The position numbers and the translations under genes were made by a program. The notes under the pieces are model-generated. The model was given only the letters and a program-made list of their open reading frames with translations. It was not told where the DNA came from and made no database searches. From NCBI GenBank assembly GCA_021464415.1, contig CM038471.1:9017386-9081385 (forward strand): a DNA stretch of 64,000 nt. The letters are read 5' to 3'. This document shows, piece by piece, positions 10,066 to 22,740 of the stretch; position 1 is the first letter of the stretch, and every line of letters begins with the position of its first letter. The stretch is from Lonicera japonica. Lineage: Eukaryota > Streptophyta > Magnoliopsida > Dipsacales > Caprifoliaceae.

Positions 10066-12721
10066 ATGGCTTATCAAGTAGTATGTTTGCTTATATATTC
10101 ATCTTTGTTTCTAAAGAGAGCTCTTTCAGAACCAAGAGCAACAGAGACAACTCTAATATGTGGCAATGCAAGTGCAGCAAATTCTGATCGTCAAGTATAA
10201 TAGCTAACTTCGTAGCAGCCATGGATTCAGTGACCTCACTAGTCTCAAGTCAAAGATTTGGCGGTGCAATCAATGGGTTCGGTAATACAACTGTATACGT
10301 ATTCGGGGAGTGTATGAGAGATTTATCAAGAGATGATTGCGATGTATGTTTCGCTCAATGCAAGATCCAAATCCAAGGGTGCAAGCCATTTCGAAGATTA
10401 ATTCGTAAGGGTAGATTTTTCAATGATGCATGTTATTTAAGGTATGATGATTATACGTTCTTTAATGAGAGTTTGAGTCCTGTTGATAGGACTGTTTGTT
10501 CTGCTAATGATTTTGTCGGGAATCAGAGGTTGTTTGGAGCTAATGTTGTTAAGTTGGTAAGGAAATTGACGGTTGAAGCACCAAGGAATGATGGGTTCTT
10601 TGTGGGGTCTGTTGGTAGAGGAAAGTTAATGGTTTATGGGTTGGCTCAGTGTTGGAAGTTTGTCAATGGAAGTGCTTGTGTGCGATGTATGGAGAACTCT
10701 CTATCAAGGATTGGTTCTTGTCCTCCAAAGGAAGAAGGGAGGGTGTTGAATTCTGGGTGTTATTTGAGATATTCCCTCCATAAGTTTTATAATAATTCTG
10801 ATCCCCATGCAACTGGAAGAGGAAATAGTGAGTCGGATTCTCTTTAAATATGTCATTCTACTGTATGAATCATATTCTATTCGTTTAATTTTTTTTTGCA
10901 TGTTCGCTTTGTTGTTTATTGGAAAGTTTCGTTCCTCCAATTCAATATGCATATAAAAGGACAGTTTCAGTTAAAATTGACTTGTCGAATTTATTCAAGT
11001 TTAAGCTAAAAGTTGCTTTCATCCCTTATCTGGTTATTAGGAAGACGCGTTATTCTGGTTGCAACTTATGGTTCTGGGGCTTTTGTGCTGTTTGTTGCAA
11101 CAGCTTTGTTCTTCGTCCGAAAGAAATTTGAGAAACAGAGGAGAGGTATATAAGCATGGACATTTGAAAGTTTACATTCTTTATTTCTATACTAGACTGA
11201 TGCTATAACTTATATTTTTCGTATTATATTATAGAGAAGAAGCAGCTAGGCGCTCTTTTGATCACTGCAAACAAGTCCAAGCTCAAATTTTCGTATGAAA
11301 CTCTTGAAAGAGCAACACACTACTTTCATGATACTAACAAACTTGGTCGAGGAGCATCCGGTTCCGTTTACAAAGTAATTTTCTTTACCTTGTCCTGAAA
11401 TAAAATATTATATGCACAATTTTTATTGCTTATTGACGTAATTAGGGCAATTTTGTGTTATCAACAGGGGACTTTGCCAGATGGTAAGATTGTTTCCGTA
11501 AAGAGGCTTTTATTCAATACAAGCCAGTGGGTCGATCACTTCTTTAATGAGGTCAATTTGATTAGAGACATCCATCATAAAAACCTTGTAAAGCTTTTGG
11601 GTTACAGCATTACAGGACCTGAGAGCCTTCTTGTGTACGAATATGTGCAGAATCGAAGCCTCCATGATCACCTCTTTGGTTGGTCTCTCATAGATAAAAC
11701 TGCTATAATAATTTGGTAATGTTTAATGTGTTGATAATAATACTATTGTTATTGATTCCATTCAGGTAAAAAGAATGAGAATCATCAACTACTAAGTTGG
11801 GAAGTGAGGCATAAAATCATATTGGGTACGGCTGAGGGGTTGGCCTATCTTCACGAGGATTCAAAATTCAGGATCATACACAGAGACATAAAGTTGAGCA
11901 ACGTACTTCTTGATGATGACTTCACCCCCAAAATTGCTGATTTTGGGCTAGTGAGATTGTTTCCAGAAAACAAGACTCATATCAGCACTGCCATTGCTGG
12001 CACACCGTAAGTTCAACAATTATATTTCATTAAATTCTACTACTGTAAGTTAAAAAGTTTTCAAGAAAATGAAAAGAGGAATAACATGAAAATCAAGAAG
12101 GTTTTTACTTCTTTGTACTTCTCAGAAATTAGATGTTGTTATGTTTGAATCTTGCAGTGGTTACATGGCTCCAGAGTATGTAGTGCATGGAAAATTGACA
12201 CAGAAGGCGGATGTTTATAGTTTTGGTGTTCTTGTCATTGAAGTTCTATGCGGCAAAAGAAACACTGCTTTCTCTGAGAATTCATTTTCTATCTTACAAA
12301 AGGTAATCTCCACATTTTTGCCCTCTTTTGCTTTTCAAAGTCTTAAAAAATGAGCTAAACTTTGCGTGTATATATATATATTTTTTCATAGGTGTGGAAT
12401 CTTTATGGCTCAGGAAGATCAAGTGATGCCATTGATCCAAAACTTGAAGGTAACTTCCAAGAAAACGAGGCATCTAGATTACTTCAAATAGGTCTACTTT
12501 GTGCTCAAGCCTCTGCAAGGCTGCGCCCATCTATGGCAAATGTTGTCAAAATGCTCGTTCACAAGCACGAGATTCCTAAGCCAGAACAGCCGCCATTTCT
12601 GAAATCTAGTAGTGGAGGAATAAGCCTTTTTAATGAACCATGCACTTACTATTCTCAGCGCAACGCTAACGCGCAGTCTTCTAGAAATAGCATCACCCAA
12701 AGCTGGACTGGGCCTAGATAA
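10066..12721 (+). CDS. Cysteine-rich receptor-like protein kinase (CRK, two DUF26 domains), one frameshift in exon 1
   Basis: Plasma-membrane receptor-like kinase of the CRK family, most like the CRK2/CRK3 type. Exons: 10066-10827, 11041-11145, 11235-11374, 11468-11678, 11766-12006, 12158-12302 and 12392-12721, all with GT-AG borders. A hydrophobic signal peptide begins [11 protein letters not shown]. Two extracellular DUF26 (Gnk2-like) domains each keep C-X8-C-X2-C ([13 protein letters not shown] and [13 protein letters not shown]). Exon 2 encodes the transmembrane helix ([22 protein letters not shown], given here in part). The kinase has GRGASGSV, the VKRL lysine, [11 protein letters not shown] and GYMAPEY, so it looks catalytically complete and of the RD type. 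In-frame TAA at 10198-10200 follows codon 44; the DUF26 frame resumes from 10200, implying one missing base. With that base the exons total 645 codons including the stop, the usual CRK length. It is either a pseudogene or a sequencing error. CRKs act in stress and immune signalling; this one's ligand is unknown. Confidence 0.93.
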
Positions 12722-12806
12722 TTGAACTATTTGAAGGTCCAATGTTAGCTCTTTTGATGCTTTTTGTGAATTATGTTTGAAACTTATGTAGTATTCTTTG
12801 ACAACT

Positions 12807-12812
12807 AATAAA
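12807..12812 (+). promoter_or_regulatory. Possible polyadenylation signal of the kinase gene
   Basis: AATAAA lies 86 bases after the kinase stop codon, followed by a T run. The spacing fits a plant near-upstream element, but single AATAAA copies are common in AT-rich DNA. Confidence 0.45.
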
Positions 12813-14504
12813 AATGAGTTTTTTTTTAAGAAAAACGCAAATCGTCATGGGTAAATTATAAGATATGATTACCATCGTGGGATTTTGTACGTAAACTGAT
12901 TGTGCTCCAAAACAAAAACTGAACTCTTTTCAAAATAGTTCCAAAACATAAATTGTACAGTTAATTCAAAAGGGCGCAAAATGAAAGAAAGTACTCTTGA
13001 TGGGGTATATATATGATTGATAATCTTCAATCTCGACTTGGATTTGAATTTCCATCTCCTCTGCCCCTCCATTTACCCTATGTTTGGGAGTTCAAGAGAG
13101 AAAAATAAAAGAAAGTATTAATTGGAGGGAAGAAAAAGGAAGACAAAGAAAACTATTTTTTACCCTTTGTTTGAAAGTTGAAGGTAGATAATGTTACTTT
13201 CTTTCCTAAGTGTTTGTGAGTTTAAAAGAAAACGAAAGAAAATATTTTCTTTTAAAAATTTGTTATGTATTTTAAGGGTAAAATAGTTACAAGAGAAAAT
13301 AGGTTTGAGGTACCTCCTCCATTATTATATTCAAGTTAAGAATACTTTATTATTTCCATAGAGAATTTCCCCCACAATTTGTTTTAGTTATAATGACAAT
13401 GTTTAAATCTTTGTTCACTAAAATAATACATCCCTTGTTGAAACGATCAATTATACCTTTATTATGATATTTTATTTTTTTATTACCGGTGGTGGTTGTT
13501 AAGTCTCACTAATTACCTTTACTACCATCGTCCACCGAAGCTCTGACGGTCACTCAAAAGCTCCGACGATCATTGTTGTACTTTCAATAAGGACACGAGA
13601 GTTCCGGCGAAATTTTTTACATAATGCAAAAAAAAATTTGCGCTCAAATTTATATCTATAATTACTTGCGAATTTAATACAAAAATAAATTATACCAAAA
13701 TTTGTATCTTAATTTATTTAGCAACTCATACTCGAGCAAATGGTGTTCCTTGCTTCCAGATGTGAAGAATAGTTTGCGGAAGTAAGACCACGCGTGAGAT
13801 GGTCGCCTTGCTCATTTGGTGGGACGTGTAACCGTCAATGAAGTTGACGTTGCATGAATTAGTCAAAAGCCAGTTAAACTGCAGTTTTACCGTATAAACA
13901 AGTCTTACTTCCAAATTATCCAAATGTTACCATAAGGGTGGTTTCAGTTTCCTTTGGGATTAGGAGATCTAAACCCAAATTAAATTTGAAAGGTCGGTTC
14001 GGTTCATTTTCGATTTTAGTTTCTAAAACTTCCAAACTCAAATCTGAATCAAACTTTTTTGTTTTCATAATTTTTTTAAAACTAAATAAATTGAAAGAAA
14101 ATACGTCTATTTGTTAGAAAAATATTTTGTTTGGATGGAAAAAATAATAATTTTTACATAGTTTTAATATTTGTGATAGCTCAAATAGTCGATTTCTCAC
14201 TAAACTTTGCAAATTGTAAATACATAAAATTTTAAATAGTAATGTGATATTATTTTCAAGTCACATATTCAATGTTTCGGTTTAGTTTGGTTTGGTTTTA
14301 CAAGTCACGCCCCAAGCTCAAACCAAACATGTTTGGTTGCGGTTCGGTTTCTTTGTTTGGTTTCTGTTTTTTTTCGGTTCGGTTTTTTTACGGATCTGTT
14401 CAGCTTGCAACAGCTTGGCCATTCGACTTTTGGGTTTGCCACAACACCCCTAGTTACGACACACATTTTGGTAGCGCAATTCCTAATCCATCTGTTCGAA
14501 AATG

Positions 14505-14850
14505 AAGCAAAAATTGGAAAAGAATTACATGTAGTAAAACTGGAAACTCCATCACATTATACCACAAGCGATTCTATTTTGAACTTGGTAAACTGGAAAC
14601 TTCAATAGTTTTTGATTCACGCATAAACTGAAATAAAATAAAATTACAAGTAGTAAAACTGGAAACTCCATCACATTATTCCCACAAGTGAGTCCATTTT
14701 GAACTGAAACTGAAAAACTCAATGGTTCTTGATTCGCGCAAAAACTGGAAAAGAATTGCAAGTAGTAAAACTAGAAACTCCATCACATTATCCCACAAGG
14801 TAGTCCATTTTTAACTTAGTAAACTGGAAGCCTCAATTGTTTTTCATTCG
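14505..14850. repeat. Minisatellite, three diverged units of about 115 bp
   Basis: The phrase AATTACATGTAGTAAAACT and its variants occurs near 14524, 14641 and 14754. Each is followed by GGAAACTCCATCACATTAT, a CCACAAG phrase and CCATTTT, so the units are 113-119 bp long. Confidence 0.85.
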
Positions 14851-15404
14851 CTTATTCTATCTTTTATTTATAATTTATTAGATAAAGCATTGTATGTTAT
14901 ACTAATATTTATTGGCTGCAAGAGTTTCAAGGCCCGGTAAAAATAGGTGGTTACAAGGTTTTTAGGTGTGCAAAATAATAAAAGTTGGAAGCAAGCTGAT
15001 ATAATCAAGAAAAATAATTACTAAAGAAATAATAGAAAGGAAAATTATGATTTCTACATATATATATAAAGAATAAAGTGGGAAAATATGATTGTTACAC
15101 AAAGTAAAGGTGATGTAGAACATGTAGCAGAAGCTTATTTGACCACATTAGACCGTCAAGCACAACAGGTCCAAAAAGTGATGACACGCAGGATCCGTCA
15201 AATCCGGCGTGATTCACGGCATCAACATTGCCGGATATATCTCATGATCTTTGCGATTTTCTATTTCTGGCGGCTTTTTGAATTTATTTCCTTTCTTGCA
15301 ATTTTCTTCACCTATAATAGGGTTTTTTGAATTGTAATCTTTAGAAGCAAACTATTATTCCTAGATTTGCCAAGGTTTTGCCCATTTCATAGCTTTCCGC
15401 TACG

Positions 15405-15965
15405 GCATAACCTTGTCAATCACTTGATATAAGATCATCTTTCACTTTTGTTTGTAATCCTGAAAATAAGAATTTGGATGAAAACGGAAATAAAATAGTA
15501 AATAAACATTTGACAATTGGAACTAAAATAGTACACCAAATTAACGGAAACAAAGAATCAAGTATGAACGGATACTGGAAAAAGACAATAGCAGGTGAAC
15601 TCTAATTAAGAGCACCAAGTTTAAAATAATCAATGACTTTCACCACGTTTGTTACGTTGAGTATATCCCAAACAGGAACTAGACTATTTATTTAAGGCAC
15701 TGCCAAAGAGAATATTGTAGTGTTGATTCCGTAGGGAGTGTTCTTTGATACTCACTTGAGAAAATAACCTTACGAATCACTTGATACAAGGTAATCTTCT
15801 AAAAAAATTCATAATCCTGAAATAAGAATTGGGACAAAAATGGAAATCGATTAATGAAGAAACATTTAACAATTGGAACTAAAATAGTAAATGAAACCAG
15901 TAGGAACAAAGAATCGATTATGAACTAATACTGGAAAAGAAAAGAAGAGGTGAACTCTTCTTATA
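15405..15965. repeat. Diverged direct repeat, about 200 bp, two copies
   Basis: 15405-15610 and about 15767-15960 share, in order, AACCTT, AATCACTTGATA, AATCCTGAAA, ACAATTGGAACTAAAATAGTA, AACAAAGAATC, ATACTGGAAAA and AGGTGAACTCT. About 150 bases of unrelated sequence separate them. Confidence 0.75.
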
Positions 15966-16529
15966 CTATTCACTAAGTGCAACCACTCTCTCCTTTTTCT
16001 TTTTTCTTTTTCTCTCTTTCAAGGACATTAATTTTGGTGGGTGTAATTGAACCCACACGGGTAAAACTTGGGGTTAACTAAAAGCAAACTTAACAGCGCA
16101 GAAAATTTAGCAAAAACATCCAAAAAACTAAATGCAACTGCTCTTCTTTTCTTAATTTCTTTGAAATAATTTAGTGTGGAATCGGAAATCACCAAGACAA
16201 CCTTAAAGTGGAAATTAAAGATTCCAAAATGCCTTGCCAAACAAAACAATATAATTATTACTCCAAAATGAAGTGAGCTCTTCTTAATTTTTGTTGTCTT
16301 ATATGAAACTAAGCATATGTTTACCGCTGTAGTAGGTCGTAAAGGCATAAACATCAAGTTGTCTGACAAATCTGAATGGCCACTATTGCAGTAGAAGCTC
16401 ACCGTAGCAACATAATGCCCATCTATATTCACTGCAATACATCGTCAAACAGATCAGCTCAAAAGCAAAAGTCAAACACCAAAAATGCAAAGTCATGTAG
16501 AAAACTATCTGCTTTTTCTTTCTTCCTTC

Positions 16530-16850
16530 TACTACACCAGTCGGTAGATTGGGCAACGTATTCAATATATTACGTCGCCCTATACGTACTTAGACGACGT
16601 ATAAATATATACGTCGCCTAAGATATTCTTAGACGACATAAGTTTTTCATTCGTCGTCTAGAATAACTTATGCGACCTAGGCATCTTTTTGGTCGTCTAA
16701 GAATAATTTAGGCGACATGATAAATAACCTACGTCGCCAAAAATCAATTGATCACGAGCATTATATATAAGTGATGGTCCACCAGGAATTACCTTATTAT
16801 TAGGTGATGTAAGTATGTATACTTACGTCGCCTAGGATTCTTTCAATATA
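16530..16850 (+). repeat. CACTA left terminal inverted repeat and subterminal array
   Basis: After the terminal TACTACACCAG there are about eleven copies, in both orientations, of a motif close to TTAGGCGACGTA/TACGTCGCCTAA between 16570 and 16830. In En/Spm such arrays bind the TnpA protein and bring the ends together. The same motif fills the right end at 42235-42906. Confidence 0.88.
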
Positions 16851-17030
16851 AAATAGCCACAGCTCCTCCATTTTCGGGATCTGAAGGTTCTGGTATGATT
16901 TTTGGACGATTTTGGCGATTTGAAGATGTAAATCAACAACATTCCCTTGTTAAAGGTTTTTTTGATCTTTAGATAGTTTATCTCTTATTAATATTATTTT
17001 TTAAGTAATTTTTGTATTTATATATATGTT

Positions 17031-17364
17031 GAGATTTGTGTAGAATATATATATGTTGTTGAATATATGATTTTGTTGTTAGTTGTTACCCCTATTTGAT
17101 CTGTTGGTTAGTATTTTTGATAGTGGATACAAATATTTTAGTATAAATGTGTAGATTTCTAGATTTGAAAATATATATTAATTGTTTAAAATATATTGAC
17201 ATTTGTGTAGAAAATGTATATTTTTTGTTGAATATATGGTCTTACTGTTAGTTGTTGCCCCTATTTGATCTCTTGGTTCGTATTATTGATAGTGGATGCT
17301 AATATTTTAGTATATATTTCTATATTTCTATATTTGAAAATATATGTTTATTGTTGAAAATATA
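17031..17364. repeat. 167-bp tandem duplication in the CACTA 5' leader
   Basis: Two units start at GAGATTTGTGTAGAA (17031) and GACATTTGTGTAGAA (17198). Each continues through GTTGAATATATG, GTTAGTTGTT, CCCCTATTTGATCT and GATAGTGGAT. The pair lies between the subterminal array and the transposase start, where a promoter or 5' untranslated intron would be. Confidence 0.85.
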
Positions 17365-17384
17365 TATGTTATATGGCAGTGAAA

Positions 17385-20300
17385 ATGGATAAATCTTAGA
17401 TGAAATGCTCAAGAGGTTCAACGCAATTAATTGTAGGGGTAATGGATTTCTACACGTTTGTACGAGAGAATGGCAACGGTGCGACGGGATTATATCCATG
17501 TCCTTGCAAACGGTGTTAACGGCTCAGCTTGGATGACATATACGCCCACTTGATAAGTAACGATATAATGCCATTGTATACCTTACGGTACTTACACGGT
17601 GAAGTGCGAGAAAAACAACAGTACACGGCTTCTTCGAGTAACAGTGTCGATCATTGCAGTAACCTAACTGTGGCGTTCGTGCAAGATGTTTTTCAATTCC
17701 ATGAATCGTACGATCCCCCTGGTGTTGATACTGTATTTCAGGCGGATTCAATTGTCAAAGAAAATATGATGTTATATCAGTATCTATTGGACGAAGCAAT
17801 GACTCCGCTATACGAGGGTTGTAAAGTGACTGCGTTGTGCTCTATGCTTAGAGCGTTGCAGTTGAAGTAGGGTTGCAATATGACGGACACGGCCTTCAAC
17901 AAGTGGGTTGCGAAAATGAATTATCTGTTACCCGATGGAAACAAATACCCGGACTCATACGCAGTTGCAAAGAAGATCTTGAAGAAGATTAGCGTGGGTT
18001 ATGAGGTGATCCACGCTTGTTACTACGGTTGCTTCTTCTTTTACAAAGAGGGTGCACATCTAAATCAATGTCTAGTTTGCGAGGAGTCGAGATGGGAAGA
18101 AGATGATACAAGCAGTGGTAAGCGGATTGCCCGAAAGACTGTTCGGTACTTCCCTTTGGCACCGAGGTTGCAGCGTCTATACATGTCCGAACGCACTGCA
18201 AAGGAAATGCGGTGGCACGACTAAAGAACAACAAAAAATCCTGAATTTCTGAGACACCCAGCATATGGGAAAGCATGGAAGGATTTCGACAGGTGAAGTA
18301 TATGTTTACAGTTTATATTTGTGTATATATATACAATAATTAATAATTTATTATATATTCTAGTATTGAATTTTGTTTTGTCATTTTCAGGTTACATCCG
18401 CAATTTGCATCCGACTTCAGAAACGTGTGCCTCGTTCTAGCATCCCACGGGTTTAGTCCTTATAGGACTACGGCCGTGCCGTACAGCGCTTGGCCTGTTA
18501 TTATGATGCCTTATAATTTGCCTCCATCTTTGTGTATGAAGAAGGAGTTTAACATGCTAGTGATGCTTGTATCCGACCCCAAGTCTCCGGGAAAGTGTCT
18601 CAATATGTTTATGAGGCCAATGATCGAGGAGCTTAAAATATTGTGGGAGACGGGGGTGCTGACTTGGGATCGATACAGTGAAGAGGCATTCAACATGAGG
18701 ACAATTTTGATGTGGACCATAAGCGACTTCCCAGGATTAGGAATGTTGGGAGGCATTCAGACGAAAAAGGTACAATGCATGTCCCATATGTTTGGACGAT
18801 ATTGATGCAGTGCACAATGATGAAAGAATGTCGTACCAAGGCGTGCATAGATGGCTACCCTTAGATCACCACTATCGGATGCAGCCTGCAGCATTTTATG
18901 GTAAGCAAGAGTTCAGAACTGCCCCACCAATGATGTCTGCAAGGTAGGTTTTCGAAGGCCCATTAAGCATTCATACCCTCTTCAATCGACGCATCCGCAT
19001 AACGACTTCAAACAGGTACGCCTCTTAATACATGATGTTGTACTGAGTTTGTAATTTCAATTAAGTTTCAATTAGTTTGCATCCACGTTTTCAGGCACCT
19101 AAAATGAGACTCTGTTAGACTCACGTCAGTATATTCTGGGAGCTGCTTTACTGGACTACATCTAGTGTGAGACATGCATTAGATGTCATGCACATAAAAA
19201 AAAACGTTTGCGGCAACGTCTTTGGCACTGTTTTAAGTCTTAATGGAAAAACTAAGGATAAGGTCAAAGCCTCTGGGCGAAGAAAAGGCCGGCAGACAAA
19301 GTGTTGCTGCCTTAAGCTAATTACACAGTTCGGCCTAGGGATAAGAGGGTTGTATTAATTATATTGCTGCTGTTAAGTATCCAAGAGGTTATGCAGGAAG
19401 CCTAAAGAATAAGGTCAAAGCCTCTGATAAAAAGTTCTATGGACTGAAGACGCACGACTGCCATGTCATGTTTCAGCGTGTTCTTCCGGTGGTCATCCGG
19501 CCATATTTGGGAAGTCACGTCACCGACGCGCAAGTAGAGTTATCCAGATTCTTCAAGATGATATACGTTCAAAAATTGGGGAAGTCGGATGTCTGCCAGA
19601 TGCAGAGCGATATTGTCATGATTCTCTGCAAGCTAGAGATGATATTTCCGCCAGCTTTCTTTACCATCATGGTCCATCTCTGCATCCACCTACCCGAACA
19701 GGTCCTGTTCACTGGTCCCGTACATTATACCTGGATGTTTTTCACTGAAAGGTATGAATTATTTTTCATTGTTTATAATTATCTAAATCCTTAGTGTATA
19801 ACTATACAATTTTATAGGCAGCTCAGTGAATTCAAGAAAGATGTCGGAAACAAGCGTTACCTAGAGGGGTGTATTGTCGAGCGGAACATCATGCACGAGT
19901 GTGTGACTTACATCAATAACTATCTCGATGATCCTAACGCGAGTGATGAAATCATTGCAGAGGCACCTCGGTGGAACATCTCAGTAATTTTCGAGCTCGT
20001 AAAGCCAAGCGGTTGCGCCAGGACTGCCGGCCTGAGGATAGCACAAATGGCGACGTCTCACTGGTGGGTTATGGAGAACTGTATCGAAGCACAATGATAT
20101 ATAGACATTCACCGAGATCAGTTTGTTGATCTAGCTCTAAACGGGACTGATGAGGAGCGTATTGCATCTTTTCTTTACCATTTCCCTAAATGGGTAAACA
20201 TTCAACCTTAGCTGGCTTGTTACGTCGCATGCATTTGACTAATGTTCCATATATTTTGTTATGCAGATGCACGATTTGCATAGTAAAGGTGCTCCTAAAT

Positions 20301-20938
20301 ATAACCAGGAGGTACAGATTTTAGCATCTAGGCCTATGCGTTGCACCATTTATTCACGGTGTGACGTAAACGGTGTCAGGTATGTGTGTGATCAACAAGA
20401 CTAGATCAGAAAGATTCAGAATAGTGGAGTGATGGTAATGGCCGGTAACATCACATATTTTGGGATCATGCAGGCTGTTGTCGAACTAAGATATGCGGAA
20501 GGCATGCCAGTTGTGTTGTTCATGTGTAAGTGGTACAACACTGCCCCTGATGTTCCCAGTAGCACAAAGTATGATCGTGGGCTTTTATCCGTCAACATGA
20601 ATACTAGTTGGAACGACGACCTTCTATTTATTTTTGCCAAGACGGCAAGCCAAGTATTCTATATAGATGATTCGTCGGTTGGTGAGGGATGGAAAGTCGT
20701 CCACTTGGTGTCACATAGGGGTACGTACAGTGAGACCACACTTGCAAGGGATGCAACCGCCACTCCACTGTATGAAGTACAAGAACCCTATCAAGTACCT
20801 GATGCGATATGTATTCCCATATCTACTTTATATATCGACTTCAGTTTAGTACCGCAGATAGATATTCTCGATGATGAAGAGTCCGACGAGGATGACGATT
20901 ATAACGAGGATTACGACTCAGACGATGTAGAAGGGTAA
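17385..20938 (+). pseudogene. CACTA transposase, tnpD-like (Transposase_21), broken
   Basis: Catalytic-type protein of an En/Spm transposon. The start MDKS, a stop where tryptophan is usual, then MK fits the transposase-associated domain. That domain continues after a frameshift as FVRENGNG, PCPCKRC and DDIYAHL. Transposase_21 segments follow: RFFPLAPRL-like text and RTAKEMRWHD (to 18224), then FASDFRNV, SAWPVIMMPYNLPPSLCMKKEF and GPKSPG-like text to a stop at 18803-18805. The conserved RHALDVMHIKKNVC block is at 19167, a DUF4218-like block (CHVMFQRVLPVVIRPYL to INNYLDD) at 19460-19930, and a DUF4216-like block (VVLFMCKWYN, FYIDD, WKVVHLV) at 20500-20720. The C-terminus is acidic. Introns are visible at 18293-18390 and 19752-19817. 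Stops at 17390s, 17518, 17868, 18222 and others show it is dead. Confidence 0.9.
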
Positions 20939-21650
20939 AATAATGATCTCTTAAGCGACGATGAAGAGAAGATGAAGAGGAGGATCAGGATGATGACGAT
21001 GATGATGATGACTACAATTGATGTTTTATATGTTCCTATAAATCAGACAAAGATAAGGGTCAAAATGAATTTTGGTTTGCAGTTTGTATTTGTTTCCATG
21101 CCTCTGTGGTTTGTTTGCATGTTATTTTCTATTTTTAAAATATGAAAGAAACCAATTCTACCAGAATCTACTTACAATCCAATAAGGCTACTATAATTCA
21201 CAGCTAGTGGATTATTGGACCCATCAGTGGATTACTGGCCCCAATAGTGGTAATTACTGGCCCAAGTAATTGATTACTGGCCCCAGTAATAAATTTTACT
21301 GCCACCAGTAATATAAAAATTATTTTAAAAATTAAAACAAATGTCGGTCCAATCCGATTTACATACTTTTTTTATAGCATGAAGATAAATTGAAGCTAAG
21401 TTTGTCGATTTAGATTCATCACACGCTTCTCCTTTTTATTATCTTATTATCGGTTCTTATTTAATTTGCACGGGTATACCCTAGTTAATTTTGAAAAGAC
21501 GTGATTTTTTTCGTAGACGTTACCCACCTGTCCCGATTTGCCACATGGTAACCCCCTGCCGCTAATTAATAACCTGACTATTCGAAATGATGAAACGGAA
21601 TTACTGGCACCAGTAATGGATTACTGGCCCCAGTAATCCTTTAGTTCATG
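20939..21650 (+). other. 3' flank of tnpD-like gene with first palindrome cluster
   Basis: A GATGATGAC run prolongs the acidic coding tail to about 21020. At 21228-21322 and 21600-21640 lie about six copies of the ATTACTGG-NN-CCAGTAAT palindrome, for example GATTACTGGCCCCAGTAAT. No further coding is seen. Confidence 0.75.
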
Positions 21651-22131
21651 TTTAAAATAATTGAACCTTTTGATTTTCAAATTCCATCAATTTCCCACAA
21701 TGACCCAAACACAAGCATTCTTACAACATAGACAAGAGAAAATAAATGGTGTACAAGATGAAACATAGAGGAACAAATTATTTTCCATTAATGAAAGTAA
21801 AATTACAGAGGAGGGACTATGAGGTCCAACTGAAATAATTGGTGTACAAGATGAGATATAAAGAGACAACTTATCTTCGAGGTCCAACTGATTACATATT
21901 CAATTAAAGGATGAAATAAAACGAGCCCCAAAAAGTTTAAGACCAGAAGATTGGAAAGATACCACCAAGTGTTCAAGAAAAGCTAGGTGATAGATGGGCA
22001 AGTGACTGAGATGCTAAGGGCAACCTGTCAACAAGCCCAAAACATAAGAACTCCCTAGAAACCGCAGATCGACAAAAGGGCTTCAATCCAGGAAGAACTA
22101 AGGTTTCCCATCACCTGACCGTCCTCTCACC

Positions 22132-22332
22132 CTACCCTAACCGCTCATGTAGGCGGTCCCGCTCTGTGGTCACGGCGTCTAGACGTTGGTCCAGGTCTCT
22201 AATTGTTCAGGTCAGATTTTTCAACCTCCGAACCTCGCTTTCAAGTCTTTCCACCCTCTTAAAAAGGTTATCAACTGCACTAGGAGTCACCGGAGGCTGA
22301 TAAGAACTGTTAGCATCTGAAATATTATCCAT
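22132..22332 (-). pseudogene. Small coiled-coil protein gene, copy A, premature stop
   Basis: Same length (67 codons with stop) and same start (MDNISD) as the copy at 23802-24002, but with a TGA at 22207-22209 where the other copy has CGA (arginine). Several other substitutions separate the two. I do not recognise the family. The predicted peptide would be a charged heptad-type helix after a short PS-rich head. Confidence 0.6.
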
Positions 22333-22571
22333 ATTAATGGTATTTGAAAATAGATGACAAAGATATAAACCTGATGGGTTGGAATGGGTTACTAATTATA
22401 ATAGTGCAAGTGTTGGTTTTCGAGGGAAGTTATTAATTTTAAAACGGCGTGACTCTTTGGTAACCACTCCCCGCCCGTCCCGCGCTGCCACATGGCTAAC
22501 CCCCCTGCCAATTAGTAACCTGACGACTCGAGAAGATGATACGCACGTGTAAAGGTCACACCAGAAACCAA

Positions 22572-22698
22572 GATTATTGGAACCAGTAATTTTGATTACT
22601 AGACCCGGTAATTTTATTACTGGGTCCAGTAATCTATTACTAGTCCCAATAATTTTGATTACTGGAACCAGTAATCGATTATTGGACCCAGTATTTAT
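22572..22698. repeat. Palindrome cluster (ATTACTGG-NN-CCAGTAAT), copy A module
   Basis: Six palindromic or near-palindromic units occur in 127 bases, with the centre varying (AA, AC, GT, CC). Examples are GATTACTGGAACCAGTAATC and ATTACTGGGTCCAGTAAT. The corresponding cluster in copy B is at 24241-24366. Confidence 0.9.
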
Positions 22699-22740
22699 GG
22701 AATTGCCTTGATTCAAATCTATATAAAACACCACATGTTT

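Larger units (their letters stand above)
12722..16526. other. Non-coding DNA between the kinase gene and the CACTA element
   Basis: Apart from the repeats listed separately I see no gene. 13980-14400 is rich in GGTTCGGTTT and TTTGGTTT phrases of both polarities and could form hairpins. The longest reading frames (134 residues on the minus strand at 16028-16432, 80 residues at 15088-15330) match no family I recognise. Confidence 0.55.
21655..22740 (-). repeat. CACTA internal module, copy A
   Basis: This module is matched by 23150-24400. Shared landmarks in order are CAATGACCCAAACACAAGCATTC (in part), GGTGTACAAGATGA, GAGGTCCAACTGA, AACGAGCCCC, the small minus-strand coiled-coil gene, GTAACCTGACGACTCGAGAAGATG-like text, a palindrome cluster and CAAATCTATATAAAAC. 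Copy A is about 190 bases shorter than copy B. Confidence 0.85.

Noticed and set aside
15088..15330. 80-residue reading frame with a hydrophobic tail
   Set aside because: No family recognised and no promoter or splice evidence; expected by chance at this length.
16028..16432. 134-residue minus-strand reading frame, the longest in this intergenic stretch
   Set aside because: No recognisable domain, no clear splice partner and biased AT-rich composition; could be a decayed exon but cannot be supported.
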